This document shows, one piece after another, positions 26,959 to 35,037 of a DNA stretch of 46,018 bases (its first letter is position 1; each line of letters begins with the position of its first letter). The translations under genes and the position numbers were made by a program. This DNA comes from Vibrio galatheae (GTDB lineage: Bacteria; Pseudomonadota; Gammaproteobacteria; Enterobacterales; Vibrionaceae): assembly GCF_000967545.1 (NCBI RefSeq), contig NZ_JXXV01000002.1, positions 1-46,018 of the forward strand, read 5' to 3'. A model generated the notes under the pieces. That model saw only the letters and a list, made by a program, of their open reading frames with translations. It was not told the origin of the DNA and searched no databases.

Positions 26959-27920
26959 AAAAATTTCTGATCAGTGCGCTGACACTGTTCAGTTTGAATA
27001 CACCAACAGCCTTTGCAGAACAAAACGCTGCAGAGGCTTTGTTGCTTCAAATGAACGAGGCTAGTCAGCATCTCAATTACGAACTCTCCTATATACTGAT
27101 AAAGAAAAACAGTATCGAACCTTTGCTTTACCGTCACGCTAGAGCCGAAGAGCAACAACTCGCTCACTTGGTCTACCTAAGTGGTCCTGTGAGAGAGGTG
27201 ATCCGCCGCGGTGACGAGGTGAGTTACATCGAACCAGGCGTTGAGCCATTTACTATTGATTCTGGCAAAATCGTTGCGCCGATCATTCCTTTATTAAACT
27301 CTGACGTAAACCAACTCAGCCATTTTTATGACTTTATCCCTGTAGGGCGTGCCCGTGAAGCAGGGACAGCCTGTCAGGTATTGCGTGTCGTTCCTAAAGA
27401 TGGCCAGCGTTATTCGTATGTACTGTGGGTGGATGAAAGCACTAAATTGCCGTTGCGTGCTGACTTAGTTGATCGAGATGGAGAGGTTTTGGAACAATAT
27501 CGCACTATTTCGTATTCGATTAATGAGAGAGTCGGCGATATCTTAAGTAGTTTGAATCAGGTTAAACTGCCTGAAGTTTTATCGCTGCCCAAAGGTCAAA
27601 TAACTAATCCTTTCTGGACGGTCGGGTGGATTCCTAATGGTTTTGAAGCAAAAGAGTTGAACCGCTATCGCATGACCAATACTGAACGCATGGTGGAAAG
27701 CCAGATGTATGGCGATGGGCTATTTAGCTTCTCTGTCTATGTCTCTGATAGCGATAACTTATCGCTGAAAGGCCAACTGGTTCGCCAAGGACGCAGAACG
27801 CTGCATAGCTTTGTTCGTGGCGACCGAGAAATCTCAGTGATTGGTGATATACCGCCAGAAACCGCGAAACGTATTGCTCAATCTGTGACGTTCAAGAGCA
27901 ATGAGAGTGCCACACAATGA
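26955..27920 (+). CDS. rseB: Periplasmic sigma-E regulator RseB
   Basis: RseB, 321 residues, binds the periplasmic part of RseA and shields it from DegS; it senses lipopolysaccharide intermediates. A signal peptide is clear (KKFLISALTLFSLNTPTAFA, cut before EQ). The rest is the MucB/RseB two-domain fold. ATG overlaps the rseA stop in an ATGA, implying translational coupling. Length matches the family. Confidence 0.96.
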   Translation: MKKFLISALTLFSLNTPTAFAEQNAAEALLLQMNEASQHLNYELSYILIKKNSIEPLLYRHARAEEQQLAHLVYLSGPVREVIRRGDEVSYIEPGVEPFTIDSGKIVAPIIPLLNSDVNQLSHFYDFIPVGRAREAGTACQVLRVVPKDGQRYSYVLWVDESTKLPLRADLVDRDGEVLEQYRTISYSINERVGDILSSLNQVKLPEVLSLPKGQITNPFWTVGWIPNGFEAKELNRYRMTNTERMVESQMYGDGLFSFSVYVSDSDNLSLKGQLVRQGRRTLHSFVRGDREISVIGDIPPETAKRIAQSVTFKSNESATQ

Positions 27921-28387
27921 TGACGGCATTAGCGACCGTTTCAGCGGTTAAACCCGTCGCTGGTGGTTTTGATGTTGAATTGAGCTGCGAGCAACAAACT
28001 AGCTGCAGCAGTTGTTCATCGCAAAAAAGCTGTGGCACTGGCATTGTCTCTAAGGCGGTTGGTAACAAATCACTCCACTGGCATCTAATGACGCAAAAAA
28101 TGGTCACCGCTGGGCAAGTAGTTGAGATTGGTTTGCCAGAAAAAAGTTTGCTGCAATCGGCAGCGGTGGTTTATCTGTTTCCCTTATTCGCCATGATTAT
28201 CGGTGCATTCGTTGCGCAGTGGTGGTTGGCACCTATGTTTGCTTTTGGCGAAGGGGGCGTAATTTTGTGTTCTGCCTTGGCAACGCTAGGTGGGATTTTT
28301 CTGGCAAAACGTTTTTCCGCTAAATTAGAGCAGCAATCCTCGCAACAAGTCATACTTCTAAGGGTATTGGGCGAACCAATTAGCTAG
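27917..28387 (+). CDS. rseC: SoxR-reducing system protein RseC
   Basis: RseC, 156 residues, is an inner membrane protein of the RseC/MucC family with a cysteine-rich N-terminal part (Cys24, 30, 33, 39) and two membrane segments (about 76-96 and 103-122). In E. coli it takes part in reduction of SoxR together with the Rsx complex. The start overlaps the rseB stop in ATGATGA; either ATG may be used. It ends the sigma-E operon. Confidence 0.95.
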   Translation: MMTALATVSAVKPVAGGFDVELSCEQQTSCSSCSSQKSCGTGIVSKAVGNKSLHWHLMTQKMVTAGQVVEIGLPEKSLLQSAAVVYLFPLFAMIIGAFVAQWWLAPMFAFGEGGVILCSALATLGGIFLAKRFSAKLEQQSSQQVILLRVLGEPIS

Positions 28388-28513
28388 TGCGAAGTCGCTA
28401 GAAATTGGGTAGAATCTGCCAACTTGATTGAAATGCCGTCGCTAACCGTGAAATTTATCGATGTTAGAGCGGCTTTCTTGTCCCTATTTTAAAGAGTTTA
28501 GTCACACCAAATC

Positions 28514-30307
28514 ATGAAGCACATTCGTAACTTTTCGATTATCGCCCACATCGACCATGGTAAGTCGACCCTATCAGACCGTTTGATCCAAGTATGTGGT
28601 GGCTTAAGCGACCGTGAAATGGCCGCACAGGTTCTTGACTCCATGGATCTTGAGCGTGAGCGTGGTATCACCATTAAATCTCAGAGTGTGACTCTAAACT
28701 ACACAGCTAAAGATGGTGAAACATACCAGCTTAACTTTATCGACACTCCTGGGCACGTTGACTTCGCATATGAAGTATCACGCTCTCTTGCTGCCTGTGA
28801 AGGTGCGCTATTGGTTGTCGATGCAGGGCAAGGTGTAGAAGCTCAAACGCTAGCAAACTGCTATACCGCGATCGAAATGGATCTTGAGGTTGTGCCAATC
28901 CTGAACAAAATTGACTTGCCAGCCGCCGATCCTGAGCGCGTTGCTGAAGAGATCGAAGAAATCGTCGGCATTGATGCGATGGAAGCAACACGTTGTAGTG
29001 CGAAAACAGGTATCGGTGTTGATGATGTATTAGAGAATATTGTCTCAGCGATTCCAGCGCCAGAAGGCGATCCAGACGCGCCACTGCAAGCGCTTATCAT
29101 TGACTCTTGGTTCGACAACTATCTTGGTGTTGTTTCTCTGGTTCGTATTAAAAATGGTGAACTGAAGAAGAACGATAAGATCAAAGTGATGAGTACTGGC
29201 CAAACTTGGGGTGTCGATCGTCTTGGTATCTTTACGCCAAAACAGGTTGATACGGATGTATTGCGTACTGGTGAAGTGGGTTGGGTTGTTTGTGGTATCA
29301 AAGACATCTTAGGTGCCCCAGTTGGTGATACGCTGACATTGGCGAAAAACGGCAGTGAAACACCGTTACCAGGTTTTAAAAAGGTAAAACCTCAGGTATA
29401 CGCAGGTCTTTTTCCTGTCTCTTCTGATGACTATGAAAACTTCCGTGATGCGTTAGGTAAACTGAGCCTTAACGACGCATCGCTATTCTACGAGCCAGAA
29501 AACTCGGCGGCATTAGGCTTTGGTTTCCGATGTGGTTTCCTTGGTATGCTGCATATGGAAATAATTCAAGAGCGTTTAGAACGTGAGTACGATCTTGATT
29601 TGATCACCACGGCGCCAACTGTAGTTTATGAAGTATCGCAAACAAACGGTGAAATTCTCTATGTTGATAGCCCAGCTAAACTGCCAGCGGTGAATGACAT
29701 CGAAGAAATTCGTGAACCTATCGCACGTTGTAATATCTTAGTGCCTTCAGATTATCTTGGTAACGTTATTACACTATGTGTTGAGAAGCGTGGCGTTCAG
29801 GTTGATATGGTTTATCACGGTAACCAAGTGGCTGTGACCTACGATATTCCGATGGCTGAAGTAGTACTCGACTTCTTCGACCGTCTAAAATCAACGTCTC
29901 GTGGCTATGCGTCGCTTGATTACAACTTCCAGCGCTTTGAAGCGTCGAACATGGTTCGTGTCGATGTACTGCTTAACGGCGACAAAGTTGATGCACTGGC
30001 GCTTATCACGCATAAAGATAACTCTCAGACTCGTGGTCGTCAGCTGGTAGAGAAAATGAAGGAATTCATTCCTCGCCAGATGTTTGATATCGCGATTCAA
30101 GCGGCAATCGGTAACCACATTATTGCACGTTCGACGGTTAAGCAGTTGCGCAAGAACGTAATCGCTAAGTGTTACGGTGGTGACGTGAGTCGTAAGAAGA
30201 AACTACTGAAGAAGCAGAAGGAAGGTAAGAAACGTATGAAGCAGATCGGTAACGTCGAACTGCCTCAAGAAGCGTTCCTAGCCATTCTTCACGTAGGAAA
30301 AGATTAA
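28514..30307 (+). CDS. lepA: Elongation factor 4 (LepA)
   Basis: LepA/EF4, 597 residues, is a ribosome-associated GTPase that helps with 30S biogenesis and translation under stress. The G domain has [14 protein letters not shown] (P-loop), RGITIKSQ (switch I), DTPGHVDF and NKIDLP; later domains match EF-G except for the LepA-specific C-terminal domain, which ends rich in Lys ([19 protein letters not shown]). A 126-base gap separates it from rseC, room for its own promoter (TAGAAT near 28412). Followed by lepB, as in E. coli. Confidence 0.98.
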   Translation: MKHIRNFSIIAHIDHGKSTLSDRLIQVCGGLSDREMAAQVLDSMDLERERGITIKSQSVTLNYTAKDGETYQLNFIDTPGHVDFAYEVSRSLAACEGALLVVDAGQGVEAQTLANCYTAIEMDLEVVPILNKIDLPAADPERVAEEIEEIVGIDAMEATRCSAKTGIGVDDVLENIVSAIPAPEGDPDAPLQALIIDSWFDNYLGVVSLVRIKNGELKKNDKIKVMSTGQTWGVDRLGIFTPKQVDTDVLRTGEVGWVVCGIKDILGAPVGDTLTLAKNGSETPLPGFKKVKPQVYAGLFPVSSDDYENFRDALGKLSLNDASLFYEPENSAALGFGFRCGFLGMLHMEIIQERLEREYDLDLITTAPTVVYEVSQTNGEILYVDSPAKLPAVNDIEEIREPIARCNILVPSDYLGNVITLCVEKRGVQVDMVYHGNQVAVTYDIPMAEVVLDFFDRLKSTSRGYASLDYNFQRFEASNMVRVDVLLNGDKVDALALITHKDNSQTRGRQLVEKMKEFIPRQMFDIAIQAAIGNHIIARSTVKQLRKNVIAKCYGGDVSRKKKLLKKQKEGKKRMKQIGNVELPQEAFLAILHVGKD

Positions 30308-30397
30308 TTTGTTGGGTTACCACGCTCAATAAGATAACTAAATAAGTGAAAGGGTTTCGGCTCTTTCACTTTCGTATTTTTGAGATAAGGGAAGTCA

Positions 30398-31294
30398 ATG
30401 GCGAATACATTTGCACTCATCCTAGTGATTGTTACTTTTGTAACGGGTGTTGTCTGGGTTTTAGAGAAGTTGGTGTTTGCAAAAAAGCGCCAAGCAAAAC
30501 TGGCTGAAGTCGAAGCGCAAACCAATGGTATAGATGCCGCTCTACTCGCCAAGGTAAAAACGCAGCCGTGGTGGATTGAAAATAGTGTGTCTATTTTCCC
30601 TGTGATTGCCGCGGTGTTAGTGCTACGTTCTTTTATTTACGAGCCGTTCCAGATTCCATCGGGTTCGATGATGCCAACACTTCTAGTCGGCGACTTTATC
30701 TTAGTTGAGAAATATGCGTATGGTTTGAAAGATCCCGTTTGGCGTACTCAACTGGTCGAAACAGGCAAGCCTGAGCGTGGGGATATAGTGGTATTTAAGT
30801 ACCCGCCACAGCCAAGCATTGACTACATTAAGCGTGTTGTTGGTATGCCTGGGGATACAGTACGTTATAACAGCAAAAAAGAAATCTGCATTCAGTCTCA
30901 AGGTGACAGCAGTTGTCAGTCAGTGAAACTGTCGAATGTTGAAGAAAGTCCTTTTATCCAAAACGGTATTCCGTTGATTCAATTGGATGAAAAGTTAGGT
31001 CAAGTTGACCACCAAATTTTGGTTAATCCGCTGCGCCGTGATCGCGTTGAATTATATCAACCACGTAATGGTGTCAATGAGTGGGTTGTACCTGAAGGTC
31101 AGTACTTTGTTATGGGCGATAACCGTGACAACAGTGCCGACAGTCGCTATTGGGGCTTCGTCCCTGAAGCAAACCTAGTCGGTAAAGCCGTCGGCATCTG
31201 GATTAGCTTTGAATTTGAGCGTAGTGCAGACAGTGTTTTACCGTCTTGGATTCCAACTGGTGTGAGGTTTAACCGCATCGGTGGTATTAACTAA
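30398..31294 (+). CDS. lepB: Signal peptidase I
   Basis: LepB, 298 residues, removes signal peptides from exported proteins on the outer face of the inner membrane. The Ser-Lys dyad is at Ser90 (QIPSGSMMPTLLVGD) and Lys145 (DYIKRVVGMPGD), the same numbers as in E. coli; the GDNRDNSADSRYWG box is also present. Two membrane segments occupy about 4-25 and 65-80. AAGGGAAG precedes the ATG. It is likely cotranscribed with lepA and, through the hairpin at 31304-31426, with rnc. Confidence 0.97.
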   Translation: MANTFALILVIVTFVTGVVWVLEKLVFAKKRQAKLAEVEAQTNGIDAALLAKVKTQPWWIENSVSIFPVIAAVLVLRSFIYEPFQIPSGSMMPTLLVGDFILVEKYAYGLKDPVWRTQLVETGKPERGDIVVFKYPPQPSIDYIKRVVGMPGDTVRYNSKKEICIQSQGDSSCQSVKLSNVEESPFIQNGIPLIQLDEKLGQVDHQILVNPLRRDRVELYQPRNGVNEWVVPEGQYFVMGDNRDNSADSRYWGFVPEANLVGKAVGIWISFEFERSADSVLPSWIPTGVRFNRIGGIN

Positions 31295-31303
31295 ATTTTC
31301 GTC

Positions 31304-31426
31304 ATAGTTGTTACCACAGCGTTGTTGACTGTATAAATCCACCGGAACGCCGGCCGCCCTAATTAAATAGGACTTCTATGTTCATAGGGCTGGATTTATT
31401 AGTCGCCTAGCTGTGAAACCAACTAT
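31304..31426 (+). promoter_or_regulatory. Long foldback RNA in the lepB-rnc gap, probable RNase III site
   Basis: Almost the whole lepB-rnc gap folds on itself. Paired arms, outside to inside: ATAGTTG (31304-31310) with CAACTAT (31420-31426); CACAGC (31315-31320) with GCTGTG (31410-31415); GACT (31327-31330) with AGTC (31401-31404); ATAAATCCA (31333-31341) with TGGATTTAT (31391-31399); GCCCTA (31356-31361) with TAGGGC (31385-31390). A CCGG-aacg-CCGG side hairpin sits at 31342-31353. In E. coli RNase III cuts a leader hairpin ahead of rnc and lowers its own mRNA level. This structure probably does the same. Confidence 0.75.
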
Positions 31427-31457
31427 TTAGAAAATTAAAAACTATGAATGAGAGAGC

Positions 31458-32135
31458 ATGAATTCTCCTATTGCACAACTAGAGAAAAGGCTTGGCTATC
31501 AGTTTAATGATGCTGAGCTAATCAGTTTAGCGCTGACTCACCGCAGCGCTAATGGTAAACATAACGAGCGTCTTGAGTTCTTGGGCGATTCAATTTTAAG
31601 TTTTGTCATTGCTGATGATCTTTATCACCGTTTCCCGAAAGTTAACGAAGGGGACATGAGCCGCATGCGTGCCACTTTAGTACGTGGCCATACACTTGCG
31701 GAGCTAGGTCGTGAATTCGAACTAGGAGATCACTTAAAATTAGGTCCAGGTGAATTAAAAAGTGGCGGTTTCCGTCGTGATTCAATTCTTGCCGACGCTG
31801 TGGAAGCCATCATAGGTGCTATTTACTTAGATAGCGATATTGAGGTGGTGCGTGGCATTATTCTAAGCTGGTACAAAACGCGTCTTGATGGGATCAAACC
31901 GGGTGTTTCTCAGAAAGATCCCAAAACGCGTTTGCAAGAGTTCCTCCAAGGAAGAAGAAAGCCGCTACCTGCTTACACAGTGACTAATATTAAAGGTGAA
32001 GCACATAACCAAGAATTTACGGTTTCGTGCGAAGTGGCAGGTATTGGACAACCTGTTATTGGTAAGGGCACCAGCCGCCGCAAGGCAGAACAAGCGGCTG
32101 CTGAATTAGCACTAGAGCAATTGACCAATGACTGA
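31458..32135 (+). CDS. rnc: Ribonuclease III
   Basis: RNase III, 225 residues, cuts double-stranded RNA, including rRNA precursors. The catalytic signature [13 protein letters not shown] holds Glu37, Glu40 and Asp44; a second acidic site is [13 protein letters not shown]. The double-stranded RNA-binding domain fills about 154-222 and ends with [16 protein letters not shown]. It overlaps era by eight bases. The hairpin upstream suggests self-control. Confidence 0.98.
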   Translation: MNSPIAQLEKRLGYQFNDAELISLALTHRSANGKHNERLEFLGDSILSFVIADDLYHRFPKVNEGDMSRMRATLVRGHTLAELGREFELGDHLKLGPGELKSGGFRRDSILADAVEAIIGAIYLDSDIEVVRGIILSWYKTRLDGIKPGVSQKDPKTRLQEFLQGRRKPLPAYTVTNIKGEAHNQEFTVSCEVAGIGQPVIGKGTSRRKAEQAAAELALEQLTND

Positions 32136-33105
32136 TTCAACTGACAACAACGAATTTGATATCGACGCGTATTTCTCGTCGGATAACCAACCAGAAAGTA
32201 CGCCAGAAAATCAACACTGTGGCTTTGTGGCGATTGTAGGTCGCCCAAATGTAGGTAAATCAACACTTCTTAACCGTATTCTTGGTCAGAAGATTTCGAT
32301 TACATCGCGTAAACCGCAAACGACGCGTCACCGTATCATGGGTGTTGATACCGAAGGCGATTATCAAGCGATCTACGTTGATACACCTGGACTACATATC
32401 GAAGAGAAACGTGCCATCAACCGTTTGATGAACCGCGCGGCGAACTCGTCTCTTAGTGATGTCAACTTAGTGTTCTTCCTTGTGGATGGAACGCATTGGA
32501 CCAATGATGATGAAATGGTTCTGACTAAGTTGCAAAAAGCTAATTTCCCGGTCGTGTTGTGTGTCAACAAGGTCGATAACGTCCAAGATCGTAATGAAGT
32601 CATGCAGCACATGATGGATATGTCGCAGAAAATGGACTTTGTTGATGTTGTGCCAATTTCGGCTAAGCAAGGTAAAAACATTGATGTGCTACGTAAACAT
32701 GTCCGTGAACATTTACCGAAAGCGACGCATCACTTCCCAGAAGAGTATGTAACAGACCGCTCGCAACGTTTTATGGCGTCGGAAATCGTACGTGAAAAAC
32801 TGATGCGTTTTACTGGTGAGGAACTGCCTTATTCAGTTACGGTTGAGATTGAGCGTTTTGATTACAACCCAGAAACTGACGGCTTCCATATCAATGCGTT
32901 GATCTTAGTGGAACGTAATGGCCAGAAGAAAATGGTGATTGGTAAAGGCGGCGAGAAGATCAAAACAATTGGTCGTGAAGCACGCCTTGATATGGAAGAG
33001 CTCTTTGGTCGCAAGGTTTACCTAGAGACTTGGGTAAAAGTTAAATCGGGTTGGGCGGACGATGAACGTGCATTGCGTTCACTTGGCTACATTGACGATC
33101 TGTAA
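32128..33105 (+). CDS. era: GTPase Era
   Basis: Era, 325 residues, is an essential GTPase that binds the 3' end of 16S rRNA and guides 30S maturation. GRPNVGKS is at 38-45, with DTPG and NKVD motifs, and the C-terminal KH domain has [17 protein letters not shown]. The N-terminus carries about 25 acidic residues more than E. coli Era, which seems usual for Vibrio. Start overlaps the rnc end, giving tight coupling. Confidence 0.97.
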   Translation: MTDSTDNNEFDIDAYFSSDNQPESTPENQHCGFVAIVGRPNVGKSTLLNRILGQKISITSRKPQTTRHRIMGVDTEGDYQAIYVDTPGLHIEEKRAINRLMNRAANSSLSDVNLVFFLVDGTHWTNDDEMVLTKLQKANFPVVLCVNKVDNVQDRNEVMQHMMDMSQKMDFVDVVPISAKQGKNIDVLRKHVREHLPKATHHFPEEYVTDRSQRFMASEIVREKLMRFTGEELPYSVTVEIERFDYNPETDGFHINALILVERNGQKKMVIGKGGEKIKTIGREARLDMEELFGRKVYLETWVKVKSGWADDERALRSLGYIDDL

Positions 33106-33146
33106 CCAGAGAGAGGCATAACGCTTCGCTCCCATAGTGATATTGA

Positions 33147-33171
33147 AAAGGAGCCGCTTGGCTCCTTTTTT
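33147..33171 (+). terminator. Terminator between era and recO
   Basis: AAAAGGAGCC-gctt-GGCTCCTTTTTT, a perfect stem with T run, 42 bases after the era stop and 16 before recO. It would separate rnc-era from recO-pdxJ-acpS or reduce readthrough. Confidence 0.85.
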
Positions 33172-33186
33172 AGATTAGTAGGTGTT

Positions 33187-33909
33187 ATGTCATCAGAAGG
33201 TTTACAGCGCTGTTTCGTGCTTCATCGCCGACCTTATAGCGAATCGAGTCTGATTCTCGACGTGTTTAGCGAGGAATATGGTCGTGTCACTCTGATGTCC
33301 AAAGGGGCAAGGAGTAAACGCTCAAACCTCAAGGGCGCACTGCAGCCTTTTACTCCACTATTGCTTAAATGGTCTGGCAACGGTTCAATGAAAACATTGC
33401 GCCAAGCCGAGCCAATCAGCCTTGGTTTGCCGCTAACGGGAATCAACCTTTATTCAGGAATGTATGTCAATGAACTGATTGGCCGCGTTCTGATGGCGGA
33501 AGTCGCCATGCCTGCACTTTTTCACGACTATTTACACGCATTGACTGAGCTTGCTCAGTGTGACAACCCCGAACCAGCCTTAAGACGATTTGAACTCGCC
33601 TTGCTGTCAGCAATGGGATATGGGGTGGATTTTATGCACTGTGCCGGTACGGGCGAGCCCGTTGACCCTAAGATGACTTATCGTTATCGCGAGCAAAAAG
33701 GATTTATCGCCTCAGTGCGTAGCGATAACCTGACTTTCTATGGTAGTGAACTGATTGCCATTAGTGAACGTCGCTTCACCACAAAAGAACAACTTAAAGC
33801 GGCAAAACGCTTTACACGTATAGCCCTAAAGCCGTATCTTGGCGGCAAACCATTAAAAAGCAGGGAACTCTTTATGAGTATGGTTCCCAAACGGAGTATT
33901 GGAAAATGA
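33187..33909 (+). CDS. recO: DNA repair protein RecO
   Basis: RecO, 240 residues, loads RecA on SSB-coated DNA with RecR. It begins with the oligonucleotide-binding fold ([20 protein letters not shown]) and has the family's helical C-terminal half. The ATG follows a short leader with AGGTGTT after the upstream terminator. Its end overlaps pdxJ by four bases. Confidence 0.95.
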   Translation: MSSEGLQRCFVLHRRPYSESSLILDVFSEEYGRVTLMSKGARSKRSNLKGALQPFTPLLLKWSGNGSMKTLRQAEPISLGLPLTGINLYSGMYVNELIGRVLMAEVAMPALFHDYLHALTELAQCDNPEPALRRFELALLSAMGYGVDFMHCAGTGEPVDPKMTYRYREQKGFIASVRSDNLTFYGSELIAISERRFTTKEQLKAAKRFTRIALKPYLGGKPLKSRELFMSMVPKRSIGK

Positions 33910-34637
33910 GTTCAATTTACCTAGGTGTAAACATCGACCACATCGCAACGCTACGTAACGCGCGTGGTACTAAGTATCCTGATCCTGTTCACGCAGCCGA
34001 AATCGCTGAGCGTGCCGGGGCTGATGGAATTACTATCCACCTTCGTGAAGACCGCCGTCATATTAATGATCGTGATGTCCGCATTCTACGTGAAACTCTG
34101 CAAACACGTATGAACCTAGAAATGGCCGTTACCGATGAAATGGTCGAAATTGCGCTGAATGCCAAGCCAGAATATGTTTGTTTAGTACCGGAGAAGCGTG
34201 AAGAGCTGACTACAGAAGGTGGCCTTGATGTTGCGGGGCACCTCAACAAGGTAAAAGCGGCAACGAAAAAACTCACTGAAGCTGGGATTAAAGTGTCGCT
34301 GTTTATTGACGCAGACCGCGAACAAATTGATGCAGCGAAAGCGTGTGGCGCACCTTTTATTGAATTGCACACAGGTCACTATGCCGATGCCGAGACTGAA
34401 GCCGATCAGCAAGATGAACTAAAGAAAATTGCGGCTGGAGCAAGTTACGCTGCCGATCTTGGTATCACGGTAAATGCTGGTCACGGCTTGACGTATCACA
34501 ATGTTGCACCGATCGCGGCAATTCCAGAAATCTTTGAGTTGAACATTGGTCACTCAATTATTGGCCGCGCGGTCTTTGATGGATTGCATAAAGCGGTTGC
34601 GGACATGAAAGCCGTTATGGTTGAGGCTCGTCGTTAG
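33906..34637 (+). CDS. pdxJ: Pyridoxine 5'-phosphate synthase
   Basis: PdxJ, 243 residues, makes pyridoxine 5'-phosphate from 1-deoxyxylulose 5-phosphate and 3-amino-2-oxopropyl phosphate. The start [20 protein letters not shown] and the segment [17 protein letters not shown] hold the active-site residues; HTGHYADAE and [11 protein letters not shown] bind phosphate. ATG overlaps the recO stop (ATGA). The recO-pdxJ-acpS order is the same as in E. coli. Confidence 0.98.
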   Translation: MSSIYLGVNIDHIATLRNARGTKYPDPVHAAEIAERAGADGITIHLREDRRHINDRDVRILRETLQTRMNLEMAVTDEMVEIALNAKPEYVCLVPEKREELTTEGGLDVAGHLNKVKAATKKLTEAGIKVSLFIDADREQIDAAKACGAPFIELHTGHYADAETEADQQDELKKIAAGASYAADLGITVNAGHGLTYHNVAPIAAIPEIFELNIGHSIIGRAVFDGLHKAVADMKAVMVEARR

Positions 34638-34639
34638 TC

Positions 34640-35020
34640 ATGGCAATCGTGGGTTTAGGTACAGACATCGCTGAGATTGAGCGCGTCGAAAAAGCTTTCT
34701 CTCGAAGCGGCGATGCGTTTGCTAAGCGAGTCTTAACCCAAACTGAGCTTGGAAAGTTTGCCACGCTTAAACAGCAAGGTCGATTCCTAGCTAAGCGTTT
34801 TGCGGCAAAAGAGGCTGCATCAAAAGCGCTGGGAACGGGTATTGCACTTGGTGTCAGTTTTCAAGACTTTGAAGTCACCAACGATGAGCTCGGTAAACCC
34901 GTGCTGACCCTAACAGGGAAAGCATTGGAATTAGCCAAACAAAAACAGGTGGGGCATATCCACCTGTCTATTTCTGATGAGCGCCACTATGCGGTGGCGA
35001 CTGTGATTCTAGAGAGCTAA
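34640..35020 (+). CDS. acpS: Holo-[acyl-carrier-protein] synthase
   Basis: AcpS, 126 residues, transfers 4'-phosphopantetheine from CoA to acyl carrier protein. [16 protein letters not shown] holds the Mg2+-binding Asp, and [16 protein letters not shown] the catalytic Glu and Lys. It follows pdxJ after two bases. Its stop codon lies inside the terminator hairpin at 35013-35036. Confidence 0.97.
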   Translation: MAIVGLGTDIAEIERVEKAFSRSGDAFAKRVLTQTELGKFATLKQQGRFLAKRFAAKEAASKALGTGIALGVSFQDFEVTNDELGKPVLTLTGKALELAKQKQVGHIHLSISDERHYAVATVILES

Positions 35021-35036
35021 TACTTTAGCTCTTTTG
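35013..35036 (+). terminator. acpS terminator built over its stop codon
   Basis: AGAGCTAA (35013-35020, including the TAA stop) pairs with TTAGCTCT (35025-35032), followed by TTTTGTTT. It lies two bases from the end of the convergent barA gene. Confidence 0.78.
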
Positions 35037-35037
35037 T

